NCBI RefSeq assembly: GCF_001665835.1
Contig: NZ_LZSX01000065.1
Coordinates: 1-64,000, forward strand
DNA: 64,000 nt
Reading direction: 5' to 3'
Source: Mycobacterium colombiense
Lineage (GTDB): Bacteria > Actinomycetota > Actinomycetes > Mycobacteriales > Mycobacteriaceae
Positions 18,190 to 27,442 of the stretch are shown piece by piece. Position 1 is the first letter of the stretch; every line of letters starts with the position of its first letter. The notes beneath the pieces were generated by a model that was not told the origin of the DNA, made no database searches, and saw only the letters and a list, made by a program, of their open reading frames with translations. Both the position numbers and the translations under genes were made by a program.

Positions 18190-19023
18190 TCAGCGATCGA
18201 GATCCCACTGCCCGAAGTCGGCGGCGAGGACATCGTCGACATCGACATTGATGCCGCCCAGCAGCGGCCCCGGATTTCCCGGACTGTTGACGATCGTTTG
18301 GTAGAGGACCGCGGCCGGTTCGCGATCGCCGTGCGACCAGGACCTCGTCTGCCACACCCATTGGTGTCCGGCGCTGGTGGACGGACCGATGACGCCGTCC
18401 CTGATCGCCCATCCACACACCTGGGCGTCTCCGTAGATGCCGGTGCGGCCCACGCCCAACACCGAGTTGATCCCTCGAAACCATTGGACCCCAGCATTAT
18501 TCCAAGCGTTGGCGTCGATCGCGTCGTCAACGCTGAAGAAGATGGGCGCCGAGTTCGGGCCTCCCGCCGCGGAGTGCAACTGCATGGCCGTGTGGGCGTC
18601 GGCCACGCCGCCGTCATAGCCCCGGGTGAAATCCGACGGGTCGGGCCAGCCGGGCTTGCCGTACTGGAAGTTGCTGACGATATGCAGCCCCGCCGCGCGC
18701 AGCGCGTCGGCGTAGTCCCGGGTCAGTGGCTTGGCCTCGAAGTTGGCGCCCGGCCGCGACTGCGACACGTAATTCACCACGCCGTCGTAGCCGGCCGACT
18801 TGATCTCGTCGGGAGCGATCCGGCGCTCGGCGAAATCGATCAGCCTCACGCCCGCCGCCGAAGCCCTCGGGGCCCCGGCGCCCGCGTCCAGGCTCAGCAG
18901 GGCCGGCGCCACGGCATAGGCGCCGGCATATTTGAAGAGCTCGCGCCTCGAAGGCGATCGCTGATCGCCGCGTCCACCAGGTCCGGCCGAATCCCGCACC
19001 GCGCGATGGTAACAAAAGCCCAC
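18190..19023 (-). CDS. Tat-exported DUF1906 (Rv2525c-like) protein
   Basis: A 277-residue protein with a twin-arginine signal (SRRELFKYAG, about 25-34) and a DUF1906 glycoside-hydrolase-like domain. Family features include RLIDFAERRIAPDEIK, VNYVSQSRPG, FQYGKPG, APIFFSVDD and FGQWDLD. M. tuberculosis Rv2525c is a Tat substrate of this family linked to cell-wall homeostasis. The start is uncertain: GTG at 19023 is used, and GTG at 18999 gives a shorter signal region. It converges on katG with a shared terminator. Confidence 0.85.
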   Translation of the reverse strand: MGFCYHRAVRDSAGPGGRGDQRSPSRRELFKYAGAYAVAPALLSLDAGAGAPRASAAGVRLIDFAERRIAPDEIKSAGYDGVVNYVSQSRPGANFEAKPLTRDYADALRAAGLHIVSNFQYGKPGWPDPSDFTRGYDGGVADAHTAMQLHSAAGGPNSAPIFFSVDDAIDANAWNNAGVQWFRGINSVLGVGRTGIYGDAQVCGWAIRDGVIGPSTSAGHQWVWQTRSWSHGDREPAAVLYQTIVNSPGNPGPLLGGINVDVDDVLAADFGQWDLDR

Positions 19024-19188
19024 GCCTTCTTTCGGCCGTTCTTCGCCGGTCAGCGCAGGTCAACTCCTGGGGCCGCGCGGCCGGAACCGACCGGTCGGAA
19101 AGATTGCGGCAACTGGCCAGTGGCATGATCTTTGCGTGTCCGACATCCTGAGGCCCGCCTACTCGCGGGACGGCGGATCTCCGGCTCG

Positions 19189-19234
19189 TTGCGCTCGATT
19201 AGGTGATCGAACTATAGTCTGGACACATGTCCAG
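19189..19234 (+). promoter_or_regulatory. Promoter with overlapping palindromic operator for the GT4 locus
   Basis: TTGCGC (19189-19194), an 18-bp spacer and TATAGT (19213-19218) form a plausible sigma-A promoter. It runs straight into a dyad with arms CTGGACA and TGTCCAG and a two-base spacer (19219-19234), placed over the likely start of transcription. The geometry is that of a repressor operator, possibly TetR type. No regulator gene is adjacent. Confidence 0.6.
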
Positions 19235-19320
19235 TTTGCTGTCACGGAGCTCGGGAGTCCGTTGACCGCGATGGATTCGGCGCCATTCCGCGGTCATTTT
19301 CCAGCAAAGAAGAGTTGAGT

Positions 19321-20571
19321 ATGCGAATTGCCCTGCTGTCCTACCGTAGTAAGACCCATTGCGGCGGACAGGGCGTCTACGTGCGCCATCTCAGCCACGG
19401 CCTGGTGGAACTCGGCCACGACGTCGAGGTGTTTTCCGGACAGCCGTATCCCGACCTGCTCGACCCGCGGGTCCGGCTCACCGAGGTGCCCAGCCTTGAT
19501 CTCTATCGCGTACCCGACCCCTTCCGGGTGCCGCGGCCGAGCGAGATTCGTGACTCCATCGACCTCTTGGAATTGCTCACCACCTGGACTGCAGGCTTCC
19601 CCGAACCGCGAACGTTCACGATGCGGGCCGCGCGGTTACTTGCCCGGCGGACAGCCGATTTCGACGTCGTCCACGACAACCAGAGCCTGGGCACCGGGCT
19701 GCTCAGCATCACCGAGGCGGGACTTCCCGTCGTGGCCACCGTGCATCACCCGATCACCCGCGACCGAGTGCTGGACCTGGCCGCCGCGCGATGGTGGCGA
19801 AAGCCGTTGGTGCGCCGCTGGTATGGGTTCTTGGATATGCAGCAAGAGGTCGCCCGGCACATTCCCGACCTGTTGACCGTCTCGTCGTCGTCGGCCTCGG
19901 ACATCATCGCCGACTTCGGCGTGGCACCGGGGCAACTTCACGTCGTGCCGCTAGGGGTGAACACCGAGCTGTTCAAACCGGGCTCCGGCCCCCGCGAACC
20001 CGGCCGCATCATCGCGATCGCCAGCGCCGACACCCCGCTCAAGGGTGTGCGCACCCTGCTGCAGGCGGTCGCCCGGCTGCGCACCGTCCGTGATCTCGAG
20101 TTGCGGCTGGTCGCCAAGGTGGAACCCAACGGCCCGACCCACAAGCTCATCGCCGAGCTCGGGATCTCCGACATCGTGCACATCACCAGCGGGCTGTCCG
20201 ACGCCGAGCTGGCCGCCTTGTTCGCGTCCGCTGAGGTCGCCTGCATCCCATCGCTCTACGAAGGGTTTTCGCTGCCCGCCGTGGAGGCCATGGCCAGCGG
20301 CACCCCGATCGTCGCGAGCCGGGTCGGCGCCCTGCCGGAAGTCCTTGGGACGGACGGCGCTTGCGCGGAGCTGGTGCCGCCCGCCGACGTGGATGCGCTG
20401 ACGCGCGCGCTCGGTGAACTCCTGGACTCCCCGGAAAAGCGCCGCAGCCTCGGCAAGGCGGGGCGCACCCGTGCCGTCAACGTCTTCAGCTGGGAAGCGG
20501 TGGCCGCTCAAACCGTTCGGGTCTACGAGCGGGCGATCGCACGCAACGCCCAGAGCGGAGCGTCATGCTGA
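19321..20571 (+). CDS. Family 4 glycosyltransferase
   Basis: A 416-residue GT-B retaining glycosyltransferase. The N-terminal glycine-rich loop is in CGGQGVYVRHL (about 13-24). The EX7E signature is EGFSLPAVEAM (about 318-328), followed by ASGTPIVASRVGALPEV. It should move a sugar from a nucleotide donor to a lipid, polyprenol or small molecule; the acceptor is unknown. The ATG at 19321 gives MRIALLSYRS. It is the first gene after the operator-bearing promoter and overlaps the next gene by seven bases. Confidence 0.9.
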   Translation: MRIALLSYRSKTHCGGQGVYVRHLSHGLVELGHDVEVFSGQPYPDLLDPRVRLTEVPSLDLYRVPDPFRVPRPSEIRDSIDLLELLTTWTAGFPEPRTFTMRAARLLARRTADFDVVHDNQSLGTGLLSITEAGLPVVATVHHPITRDRVLDLAAARWWRKPLVRRWYGFLDMQQEVARHIPDLLTVSSSSASDIIADFGVAPGQLHVVPLGVNTELFKPGSGPREPGRIIAIASADTPLKGVRTLLQAVARLRTVRDLELRLVAKVEPNGPTHKLIAELGISDIVHITSGLSDAELAALFASAEVACIPSLYEGFSLPAVEAMASGTPIVASRVGALPEVLGTDGACAELVPPADVDALTRALGELLDSPEKRRSLGKAGRTRAVNVFSWEAVAAQTVRVYERAIARNAQSGASC

Positions 20572-21323
20572 CAGTCGATTTCGACCGGCTCGGGATCGGG
20601 CCGTCGACCAAGGTCATCGACGTGGGATGCGGAGCCGGCCGGCACGCGTTCGAAGCCTATCGGCGCGGCGCAGACGTTGTCGCCTTCGACCGCGACGAAG
20701 CCGAATTGCGTTCGGTGGACACCATCCTGCGTGCGATGGCCGAAACCGGTGAGGCGCTCGCCGGCGCGTCGGCGGAGGTGGTCGTCGGTGACGCGCTCAA
20801 GCTGCCCTACGCCGACCAGACGTTCGACTGCGTCATCGCGTCGGAGATCCTGGAGCACATTCCCGACGACGACGAGGCGATCGCCGAGCTGATCAGGGTG
20901 CTCAAAGTCGGTGGCACGCTGGCGGTCAGCGTGCCACGCTGGCTGCCCGAGCAGGTGTGCTGGTGGCTGTCCGACGAGTACCACGCCAACGAGGGTGGCC
21001 ACGTACGCATCTACCGGGCCAGCGAATTGCGCAGCAAGATCCTGGGCGGCGGACTGGAATTGACCCACACCCATCACGCCCACGCGCTGCACTCCCCCTT
21101 CTGGTGGCTCAAATGCGCTGTGGGCGTGGAGAACACCGACCACCGCTTCGTGACCACCTACCACAAGCTGCTGGTGTGGGACCTGATGCAGCGGCCGAAG
21201 ATCACCCAGCTGGCGGAGTCGCTACTCAATCCGCTGGTGGGTAAGAGCGTAGCGATGTACTTCGTCAAATCGCAGGAGGCGAAAAGCCAAGCGACTGAAG
21301 GATATTCAGTTGCATCGGTCTAA
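20565..21323 (+). CDS. Class I SAM-dependent methyltransferase in the GT4 cluster
   Basis: A 252-residue methyltransferase with motif I VIDVGCGAGRHAFEAY (about 19-34), acidic motif VVAFDRDE and motif IV FDCVIASEILEHIP. The C-terminal region has two hydrophobic aromatic segments. Its ATG overlaps the upstream gene by seven bases, and its own end overlaps the next gene by 14 bases. The three are therefore probably translated as one unit. It likely methylates the glycosylated product or its precursor, an inference from context. Confidence 0.88.
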   Translation: MLTVDFDRLGIGPSTKVIDVGCGAGRHAFEAYRRGADVVAFDRDEAELRSVDTILRAMAETGEALAGASAEVVVGDALKLPYADQTFDCVIASEILEHIPDDDEAIAELIRVLKVGGTLAVSVPRWLPEQVCWWLSDEYHANEGGHVRIYRASELRSKILGGGLELTHTHHAHALHSPFWWLKCAVGVENTDHRFVTTYHKLLVWDLMQRPKITQLAESLLNPLVGKSVAMYFVKSQEAKSQATEGYSVASV

Positions 21324-22386
21324 CCCGCCCGCAGTTCCGGGGGTCCTCACTCCCGAACAATGCCGACAGACCGCGCTTTCCATCGCCGCAGCACAGGAAC
21401 CATCGGGTGCCATCCCCTGGTTCGAGGGCGGCCATACCGATCCGTGGGATCACATCGAGTGCGCGATGGCGCTCACCACCGCCGGGCTGCTGGAGCCGGC
21501 GCGCGCCGCCTTCGACTGGAGCCGCCGCACCCAGCGCCCCGATGGCTCGTGGCCCATCCAGTTCCGCGCGGGTGTCATCGAAGACGCCAACAGCGACAGC
21601 AACTTCTGCGCCTACATTGGCGCCGGCGTGTGGCATCACGTACTGGTCACCGGCGACCAGGCGTTCGCGGCCGAGATGTGGCCGGTGGTGCACAAAGCGA
21701 TCGACTTCGTCATCGACATGCAACTCGGCTATGGCGAGATCGGTTGGGCGCGAAGCGAAGCCGGTGTGCTGCCGGAAGCCCTCGTGACCGGATGCTCGAG
21801 CATCTTTCACAGCGTCCGCTGCGCGCTCGCCCTGGCCGCCTTGGTCGATGACCCGCAGCCGGAGTGGGAGTTGGCACTGGGCCGGCTGGGTCATGCGATC
21901 TCCGCGCATCCGGAGGCGTTCACCGAGAAGGACCGTTACTCGATGGACTGGTACTACCCCATCCTCGGTAGCGCCCTGCGGGGTCCGGCTGCGGCCGCGC
22001 GCATCAAGCAGCGTTGGGACGCCTTCGTGGTCGACGGCCTGGGCATCCGGTGTGTCGGCGATCGTCCGTGGGTGACCGGCGCCGAAACCTGCGAGCTGGT
22101 GATGGCGCTGGACGCCATCGGGCAGCACACAGATGCGTACCGGCAGTTCGCCGCGATGCAGCATCTGCGCGAAGGCGACGGATCTTATTGGACGGGACTG
22201 GTTTTCGCGGACGGCAAGCGGTGGCCCGAGGAGCGCACCACCTGGACCGGTGCGGCCATGATCCTGGCGGCGGACGCCCTGTCGAACACCACCGCCGGGG
22301 CCGGAATCTTCCGCGGCGACGAGCTGCCGGTGGGCCTGCAGACCGACTTCGATTGCGAATGCGTTGTCACCGGTCCGGGCCGATAA
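21310..22386 (+). CDS. Alpha/alpha-toroid protein (prenyltransferase/squalene-cyclase-like fold)
   Basis: A 358-residue protein with repeated helical pairs: ALSIAAAQEPSGAIPWFEGG, WSRRTQRPDGSWPIQFR, HLREGDGSYWTGLVF and TWTGAAMILAADAL. The QxxDGSW-type repeats are those of terpene-cyclase and prenyltransferase barrels. The cyclase catalytic DxDD is not seen, so it may be a glycoside-acting or scaffold relative. The start is TTG at 21310, overlapping the methyltransferase by 14 bases. It probably acts on the same pathway. The exact reaction is unknown. Confidence 0.75.
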   Translation: MHRSNPPAVPGVLTPEQCRQTALSIAAAQEPSGAIPWFEGGHTDPWDHIECAMALTTAGLLEPARAAFDWSRRTQRPDGSWPIQFRAGVIEDANSDSNFCAYIGAGVWHHVLVTGDQAFAAEMWPVVHKAIDFVIDMQLGYGEIGWARSEAGVLPEALVTGCSSIFHSVRCALALAALVDDPQPEWELALGRLGHAISAHPEAFTEKDRYSMDWYYPILGSALRGPAAAARIKQRWDAFVVDGLGIRCVGDRPWVTGAETCELVMALDAIGQHTDAYRQFAAMQHLREGDGSYWTGLVFADGKRWPEERTTWTGAAMILAADALSNTTAGAGIFRGDELPVGLQTDFDCECVVTGPGR

Positions 22387-22398
22387 TCCGCTGATCCG

Positions 22399-23070
<672 letters not shown>

Positions 23071-23180
23071 CTATCGTCTCGATCGGCGCCGCCGACACCG
23101 TGGTCGCTGTTCGCGCTGAGCGATCACCCACGATCTGTATCTCGGCTGCCCAGCGGGCGGACCAAGTTCGCTTTACCATC

Positions 23181-23879
23181 ATGGGCGTGCGCGTCTTGCT
23201 TATCCGTAAATTTGCTGGTGTTGGCCTTGCCGCGATCATGGCCGCGGCCGCCCTGATGTTGCCCGCCGCCGTGTTTCCGCCCGGGATGCCGGGGGCGGCG
23301 GCGCCGGCCGTGGCCGCTAACTGCCCCCCGGTGCAGATCGTGTTCGCCCGCGGCCGTAACGAATCGCCCGGCCCGGGTGTACTGGGTAATGCGTTCATCA
23401 GCGATGTCCGGTCCAAGGTGAACCGGACCGTCGGCGTATATGCCGTGCAGTACGGGGCCGACACCGAGGTCGCCCAGGGTGCCAACGACATGAGCCACCA
23501 CGTCCAGGACATGGTCAACAACTGCCCCGATACCCGACTGGTGCTGGGCGGCTACTCGCTTGGTGCGGCGGTCACCGATGTCGTGCTGGCGGCGCCCATC
23601 GGCGCGTTCGGTTTCGACAGCCCGCTGCCGCCAGGCGTCGATCAGCACATCGCCGCGGTCGCGTTGTTCGGCAACGGAAGCCAATGGGCGGGTCCGATCA
23701 CCAACTTCAACCCGACCTACAACGACCGGACCATCGAGTTGTGTCATGGTGCCGATCCCGTCTGCAACCCCGCCGACCCGAACACCTGGAAGGAAAACTG
23801 GCCACAGCATCTCGCCGGCGCCTACATCGACGCGGGCATGGCCAACCAGGCCGCCGACTTCGTCGCCGGCAAGCTGTGA
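23181..23879 (+). CDS. cut2: Cutinase-like esterase Cut2 (Rv2301-like)
   Basis: A secreted CULP-family serine esterase of 232 residues. The N-terminal signal peptide ends near APAVAANC (about 45). The nucleophile is in GGYSLGAAVTDVV, the Asp in HGADPVCNP and the His in PQHLAGAYIDAG. GYSLG rather than GYSQG, the long PADPNTWKENWPQH insert and near-identical neighbouring residues match M. tuberculosis Cut2. Such enzymes hydrolyse lipid esters at the cell surface. The ATG at 23181 opens the signal peptide; the frame from 23100 is upstream read-through. All catalytic residues are present, unlike the split cutinase at the left edge. Confidence 0.92.
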   Translation: MGVRVLLIRKFAGVGLAAIMAAAALMLPAAVFPPGMPGAAAPAVAANCPPVQIVFARGRNESPGPGVLGNAFISDVRSKVNRTVGVYAVQYGADTEVAQGANDMSHHVQDMVNNCPDTRLVLGGYSLGAAVTDVVLAAPIGAFGFDSPLPPGVDQHIAAVALFGNGSQWAGPITNFNPTYNDRTIELCHGADPVCNPADPNTWKENWPQHLAGAYIDAGMANQAADFVAGKL

Positions 23880-23929
23880 CCCGTTTCACGAACGGCGCCT
23901 CTCTCTCCCGACCACTAGGCAAGGCTCAA

Positions 23930-23993
23930 ATCCGCTAGCGGATCTGCTAGCGGCATCGCGCGTCGATCAATGGTCACGAGTGCCTAGCGGCAT
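23930..23993. repeat. Cluster of CTAGCGG motifs with a palindrome
   Basis: ATCCGCTAGCGGAT (23930-23943) is a perfect 14-bp palindrome. It is followed by two more CTAGCGGCAT copies around 23948 and 23985 in the 289-bp gap after cut2. The spacing is irregular. It could be a regulator site or a weak terminator for cut2; there is no T-run. The rest of 23880-24168 shows only the ribosome-binding site of the next gene. Confidence 0.4.
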
Positions 23994-24168
23994 GGGCAAT
24001 GAGTATGCGGGGCGGCAGTTGTCCGGAGGACCATGATCGGGTCCCTGTCCGAGGCTTTCCTGCCCACTGAGCTGCTGCCGCGAACTGCGTTGCCGCAGTC
24101 GCAGAACCTAGGATCGAGAGCAACCTGCGGTAACGCCAGATTCGTGCCGCCGGCTGAGAGGAGACGCG

Positions 24169-24810
24169 ATGCCGCGTCTTAATCCGATCCCGCGGGGTGA
24201 AGTCAGCGACGAATTCACGCTGAAGATGTACGACTTCATATTCGGCGATCGTGATCCGGTCGCGGAGCCGGGCGCGCTCGGCGGCACACCCGGCAACTGG
24301 TGGACGGTGATGGCACGATCCCCCGCAGCGCTGCGCCATGCGGTACACGGCTTCCGCCTCTACCGCGAAGAGGTATCCATCCGCGTCGATCACCGCGAGC
24401 TGGGCCAGATCCGGGCGGGCTGGGTGGTCGGCAGCCAGTTTGTCTTTTCGCAACACTGCAAGGCGTGCCGGTCGGCGGGACTGTCCGAGGAAAAGATCGC
24501 GGCCATACCGTCCTGGCAGACCGCCGACTGTTTCGACCAGACCGAGCGCCTGTTGCTGGCGTATGCGGATTGCCTCGCGGGTCAGCATGGGCGAGTGCCA
24601 GAACGATTGTTCACCCAGTTGCGAGAGGTCTTCACCGACACCGAGATCCTCGAATTCACCTACACCACCACGATGTACGTGATGCACGCGATAATGTCCA
24701 GGGCACTGCGGCTGGAGTTCGACGACGTCGATGACCCGATCGTCGAGGTAGACGATCCAACGGGCGGTGGTGTGCTCGATATTGGCGCCGCGACCTCCGG
24801 GCGTGACTGA
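24169..24810 (+). CDS. Carboxymuconolactone decarboxylase-family (AhpD-like) protein
   Basis: A 213-residue all-helical protein. The AhpD-fold core has the redox CxxC pair in QHCKACRSAGLSEEKI (about 101-116) and a later TTTMYVMHAIMSRAL helix. Members are peroxidatic disulfide reductases or ring-cleavage lactone decarboxylases; CxxC favours a redox role. GAGGAG lies six bases before the ATG at 24169. A second family member is at 57769. It stands alone, with gene-poor DNA downstream. Confidence 0.8.
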   Translation: MPRLNPIPRGEVSDEFTLKMYDFIFGDRDPVAEPGALGGTPGNWWTVMARSPAALRHAVHGFRLYREEVSIRVDHRELGQIRAGWVVGSQFVFSQHCKACRSAGLSEEKIAAIPSWQTADCFDQTERLLLAYADCLAGQHGRVPERLFTQLREVFTDTEILEFTYTTTMYVMHAIMSRALRLEFDDVDDPIVEVDDPTGGGVLDIGAATSGRD

Positions 24811-25245
24811 CGTGACGCGTTAAGCGGTTTCTCGACGCCGTGGAAGGGGCGCGGCCTCTTCATGCGCGCGCAGGCCCACGTAGCCGAGGATCAGCCCCTC
24901 CGATCTCGCCGACAGCGGTGAGCCACGAAAACCACGTGACGCTGATGTGCGGCCCCGAAGTGAAGCTGTCTTGAAGGTCGGGAAGAAAGGTCGGCAGCAT
25001 GTGCATAGACAAACAACATCGCGCTGCCGAATCCGGCGATGCTGGCGGCTCACATCCCAGTCGTTGGACATTGGCAGTTCCCAATCAACGGCTACTACGT
25101 TCCGTAGTAGAACCTTGGGGGCCGCCTCTAAATACCTCAACTAAGACTTGAGAGTTTCGACCGACGCGGCCGGATTAACTGTTTGCTCCGCGGCTTACTG
25201 TTTAGTGCCCGGATGCGACGGGATCCCGCCAATTGGGTGGCGAAT
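24811..25245. other. Gene-poor, decayed-looking region
   Basis: These 435 bp have no convincing gene and visibly lower G+C than the flanks. On the minus strand near 24826-24925 a frame reads SEGLILGYVGLRAHEEA, resembling the C-terminus of a MocR/GntR-type aminotransferase regulator; it is preceded by unrelated codons, so at best a remnant. A hairpin lies at 25092-25110. Nothing else is recognised. Confidence 0.5.
25092..25110. repeat. Perfect 8-bp hairpin
   Basis: CTACTACG (25092-25099), a three-base loop and CGTAGTAG (25103-25110) make a perfect hairpin in otherwise empty DNA. No T-run follows on either strand, so it is more likely an operator or a relic than a terminator. Confidence 0.5.
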
Positions 25246-25452
25246 TCAGGCGGGGGTGTTGCCGCTGGAGTAGAGCTTGAAGTTGCGGACCATCGGGACC
25301 ACTGGGTTACCAGCAGCTGCGGCGCGCTGGCGGGCGCGGAACGACGGATGACGGCGCATTGCTTCATTGCGTTCGCGTTCGCGACGTTGAGCGGCGGCCC
25401 ATGCTGGATGGGACTGAAGGAATATAACCGTGCCTTCTTGTGTATTCGCCAC
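25246..25452 (-). CDS. Small basic protein of unknown family (68 aa)
   Basis: A minus-strand GTG at 25452 is preceded by a strong GAGAGGAG eight bases upstream. The product starts ANTQEGTVIFLQSHPAW, continues with a basic helical stretch (AAAQRRERERNEAMRRHPSF) and ends KLYSSGNTPA. The ribosome-binding site and uninterrupted frame support translation, but I know no homologue. It lies in low-G+C, gene-poor DNA, so it may be a mobile or orphan gene. Confidence 0.45.
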   Translation of the reverse strand: MANTQEGTVIFLQSHPAWAAAQRRERERNEAMRRHPSFRARQRAAAAGNPVVPMVRNFKLYSSGNTPA

Positions 25453-25710
25453 GATCGTCACTCCTCTCAGTACCACCCGCAAAAGCTACAACAGTGTGGT
25501 TATCGGATCGTGATTCCAGAATGCCCGCCGAATCCTGAGACCAAACCACGCGTCAAGGTGAGAATTGGCCGTGAATTTGCGAACGTAATCCGTTGCCACT
25601 GCTGCGCTGTCGTCCGTGCTGGTACGACCGCGATCAGAACCATAGCGACGGGCACCGACAGAATTCCCGTTTGAGCCTCATGCGGGGCTGGCTGCTAGGG
25701 TCCATTGCTT

Positions 25711-26559
25711 ATGCCGGAGATCGATCGCCGCCGCATGATTCTGACAACCGGGATCGGCGTGCTGGCAGCCACGCTGCCGACCCCGAAAGCCTGGGCCCAC
25801 GCGCCCAGGCAGGACGAACCTGCCGGTCGGATACCGCCGCCCGCGGCGCCCAGCGGCCAATCCGGGAGCTACATCTTCGCGGATGAATTCGATGGTCCGG
25901 CCGGCTCCGCCCCGGACGCGTCGAAATGGGCGATCGCCAAAGCCCGCGAGACGATCAAGGACCCGACGTTTTGGGAACGTCCGGAGAACATCGGGCAGTA
26001 CCGCGATGATCGCCGGAATGTGTTCGTCGACGGCAATTCCAACCTCGTCCTGCGCGCCGCGAAAGATGGGCCCACTTACTTCAGCGGCAAGGTGCAGAGC
26101 AATTGGCGCGGCGGCGTCGGCCACATCTGGGAAGCCCGCATCAAGCTGGACTGCCTCACTCCCGGCGCCTGGCCCGCGTATTGGCTCGGCAATGACGATC
26201 AGGGCGAGATCGACGTCATGGAGTGGTACGGCAACGGCAAATGGCCGTCGGCCACGACCGTGCACGCCAAGGCCAACGGCGGCGAATGGAAGACGCACAA
26301 CATCGCGGTGGACAGCGCCTGGCATACCTGGCGCACGCAGTGGGACGAGGCGGGCATCCGGTTCTGGAAGGACTACACCGACGGCGCTGCGCCCTACTTC
26401 GACGTGCCGGCGAGCTCGCTGCCGGACTGGCCGTTCAACGGGGCGGGCTACACGGTCTATCCGGTGTTCAACCTGGCAGTGGCCGGATCGGGTGGCGAAG
26501 ATCCCGGCCCGGGTACCTATCCCGCCGACATGCTCATCGACTGGATACGCGTCTGGTAG
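25711..26559 (+). CDS. Secreted GH16 endo-beta-1,3-glucanase (Rv0315-like)
   Basis: A 282-residue exported glycoside hydrolase. The N-terminus MPEIDRRRMILTTGIG is a Tat-like signal ending near AWAHA. The GH16 catalytic motif GEIDVMEW gives nucleophile Glu166, Asp168 and acid/base Glu171. Substrate-cleft residues are in GHIWEARIK and GAWPAYWLGN. M. tuberculosis Rv0315, which it resembles from the first residue, is a beta-1,3-glucanase. The ATG at 25711 is chosen for that N-terminus. It converges on a methyltransferase 10 bp away. Confidence 0.92.
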   Translation: MPEIDRRRMILTTGIGVLAATLPTPKAWAHAPRQDEPAGRIPPPAAPSGQSGSYIFADEFDGPAGSAPDASKWAIAKARETIKDPTFWERPENIGQYRDDRRNVFVDGNSNLVLRAAKDGPTYFSGKVQSNWRGGVGHIWEARIKLDCLTPGAWPAYWLGNDDQGEIDVMEWYGNGKWPSATTVHAKANGGEWKTHNIAVDSAWHTWRTQWDEAGIRFWKDYTDGAAPYFDVPASSLPDWPFNGAGYTVYPVFNLAVAGSGGEDPGPGTYPADMLIDWIRVW

Positions 26560-26569
26560 GCGGCACGCG

Positions 26570-27412
26570 TCAGTGCGTCAGCAGCGCGACCGCGGTCGTG
26601 GGCCTGCCACCCGGACGGCGCAAATCCGATCGCAGCCAGGCACGCGGGCGCATCCATATCGGTAAGCGGCCGAACCGTTTGGCGGCCACCAGTAGCGACT
26701 CCGCTTCGATGGCTCGCCAGCCGAGATCTTCGAAGAAGGCCAGCCCGTTTTCGGGCGCGAACCTGAAGGGTGCGTTCTCCGAAATCCCGGCGACATTCTT
26801 GTTGATCCGCTCTTTCAGGCCGGGAAAGGCGAAATCGATCATCCACCAGGCGACCTCGGTTCGCTTGATCGCACTTGAAAGGGCCGCGATGTCGGAAGCC
26901 TCCAGGTACATCGACAGCCCCTCGGTCAGCACGAAGGCCTTCGTCGCTCCGTCCAGCGCTTCGTTGAAGAAGGTGTCTCGGGCATGCGAGTCCGCGAGGT
27001 CGACCGCTATGCGGTTGAGCCGGCAGCGCGGGGCCTGATCGGCAAGTACTTGCGTCTTTTCGGCGAGCAGCTTGGGTAGATCGGCCTCGATCCAGGTGAG
27101 ATCCGCTGGGAGGTCTAAGCGATAGGGTCGGGTATCCAGGCCGGCGGCCAGATTCAGAACGCGGTCACAGCCATTCGCGAGTGCGTCGGCGATGGCATCG
27201 TCGATGAGCTTGGTCCGTGCGACCAGCCACCAACCGCTGCGATCCGTCCATGGAACGTTGTCGACGATCGCGCGGCCCTGTTCACCTGCGAGGCGTTCCG
27301 CGAGGTGGTCGTTGAACAGCGCATCGGGGCGGGCCGATTCGGTCGCCCGGTGCAGCGCCGTCCACCGGGCCGTATCGGAAACATGGGTAATGGCGTGCGC
27401 TGGACCAGACAT
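26570..27412 (-). CDS. SAM-dependent methyltransferase, TIGR00027/LCM family
   Basis: A 280-residue member of the mycobacterial putative methyltransferase family (Rv0281/Rv0725c-like, leucine carboxyl methyltransferase fold). Signatures are ARTKLIDDAIADAL, VLNLAAGLDTRPYRLDLP and VLTEGLSMYLEAS. No signal peptide. The substrate is unknown throughout the family. The start is taken at MSGPAHAITHVSDTARW. It is 30 bp downstream of the exported protein gene on the same strand. Confidence 0.88.
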   Translation of the reverse strand: MSGPAHAITHVSDTARWTALHRATESARPDALFNDHLAERLAGEQGRAIVDNVPWTDRSGWWLVARTKLIDDAIADALANGCDRVLNLAAGLDTRPYRLDLPADLTWIEADLPKLLAEKTQVLADQAPRCRLNRIAVDLADSHARDTFFNEALDGATKAFVLTEGLSMYLEASDIAALSSAIKRTEVAWWMIDFAFPGLKERINKNVAGISENAPFRFAPENGLAFFEDLGWRAIEAESLLVAAKRFGRLPIWMRPRAWLRSDLRRPGGRPTTAVALLTH

Positions 27413-27442
27413 ACGTTGCGTTATAGCAGTACCGTCTGCGCC

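Noticed and set aside
19136..19318. 60-codon frame ending just before the GT4 gene
   Set aside because: It runs through the promoter and operator and has no good start signal or homology.
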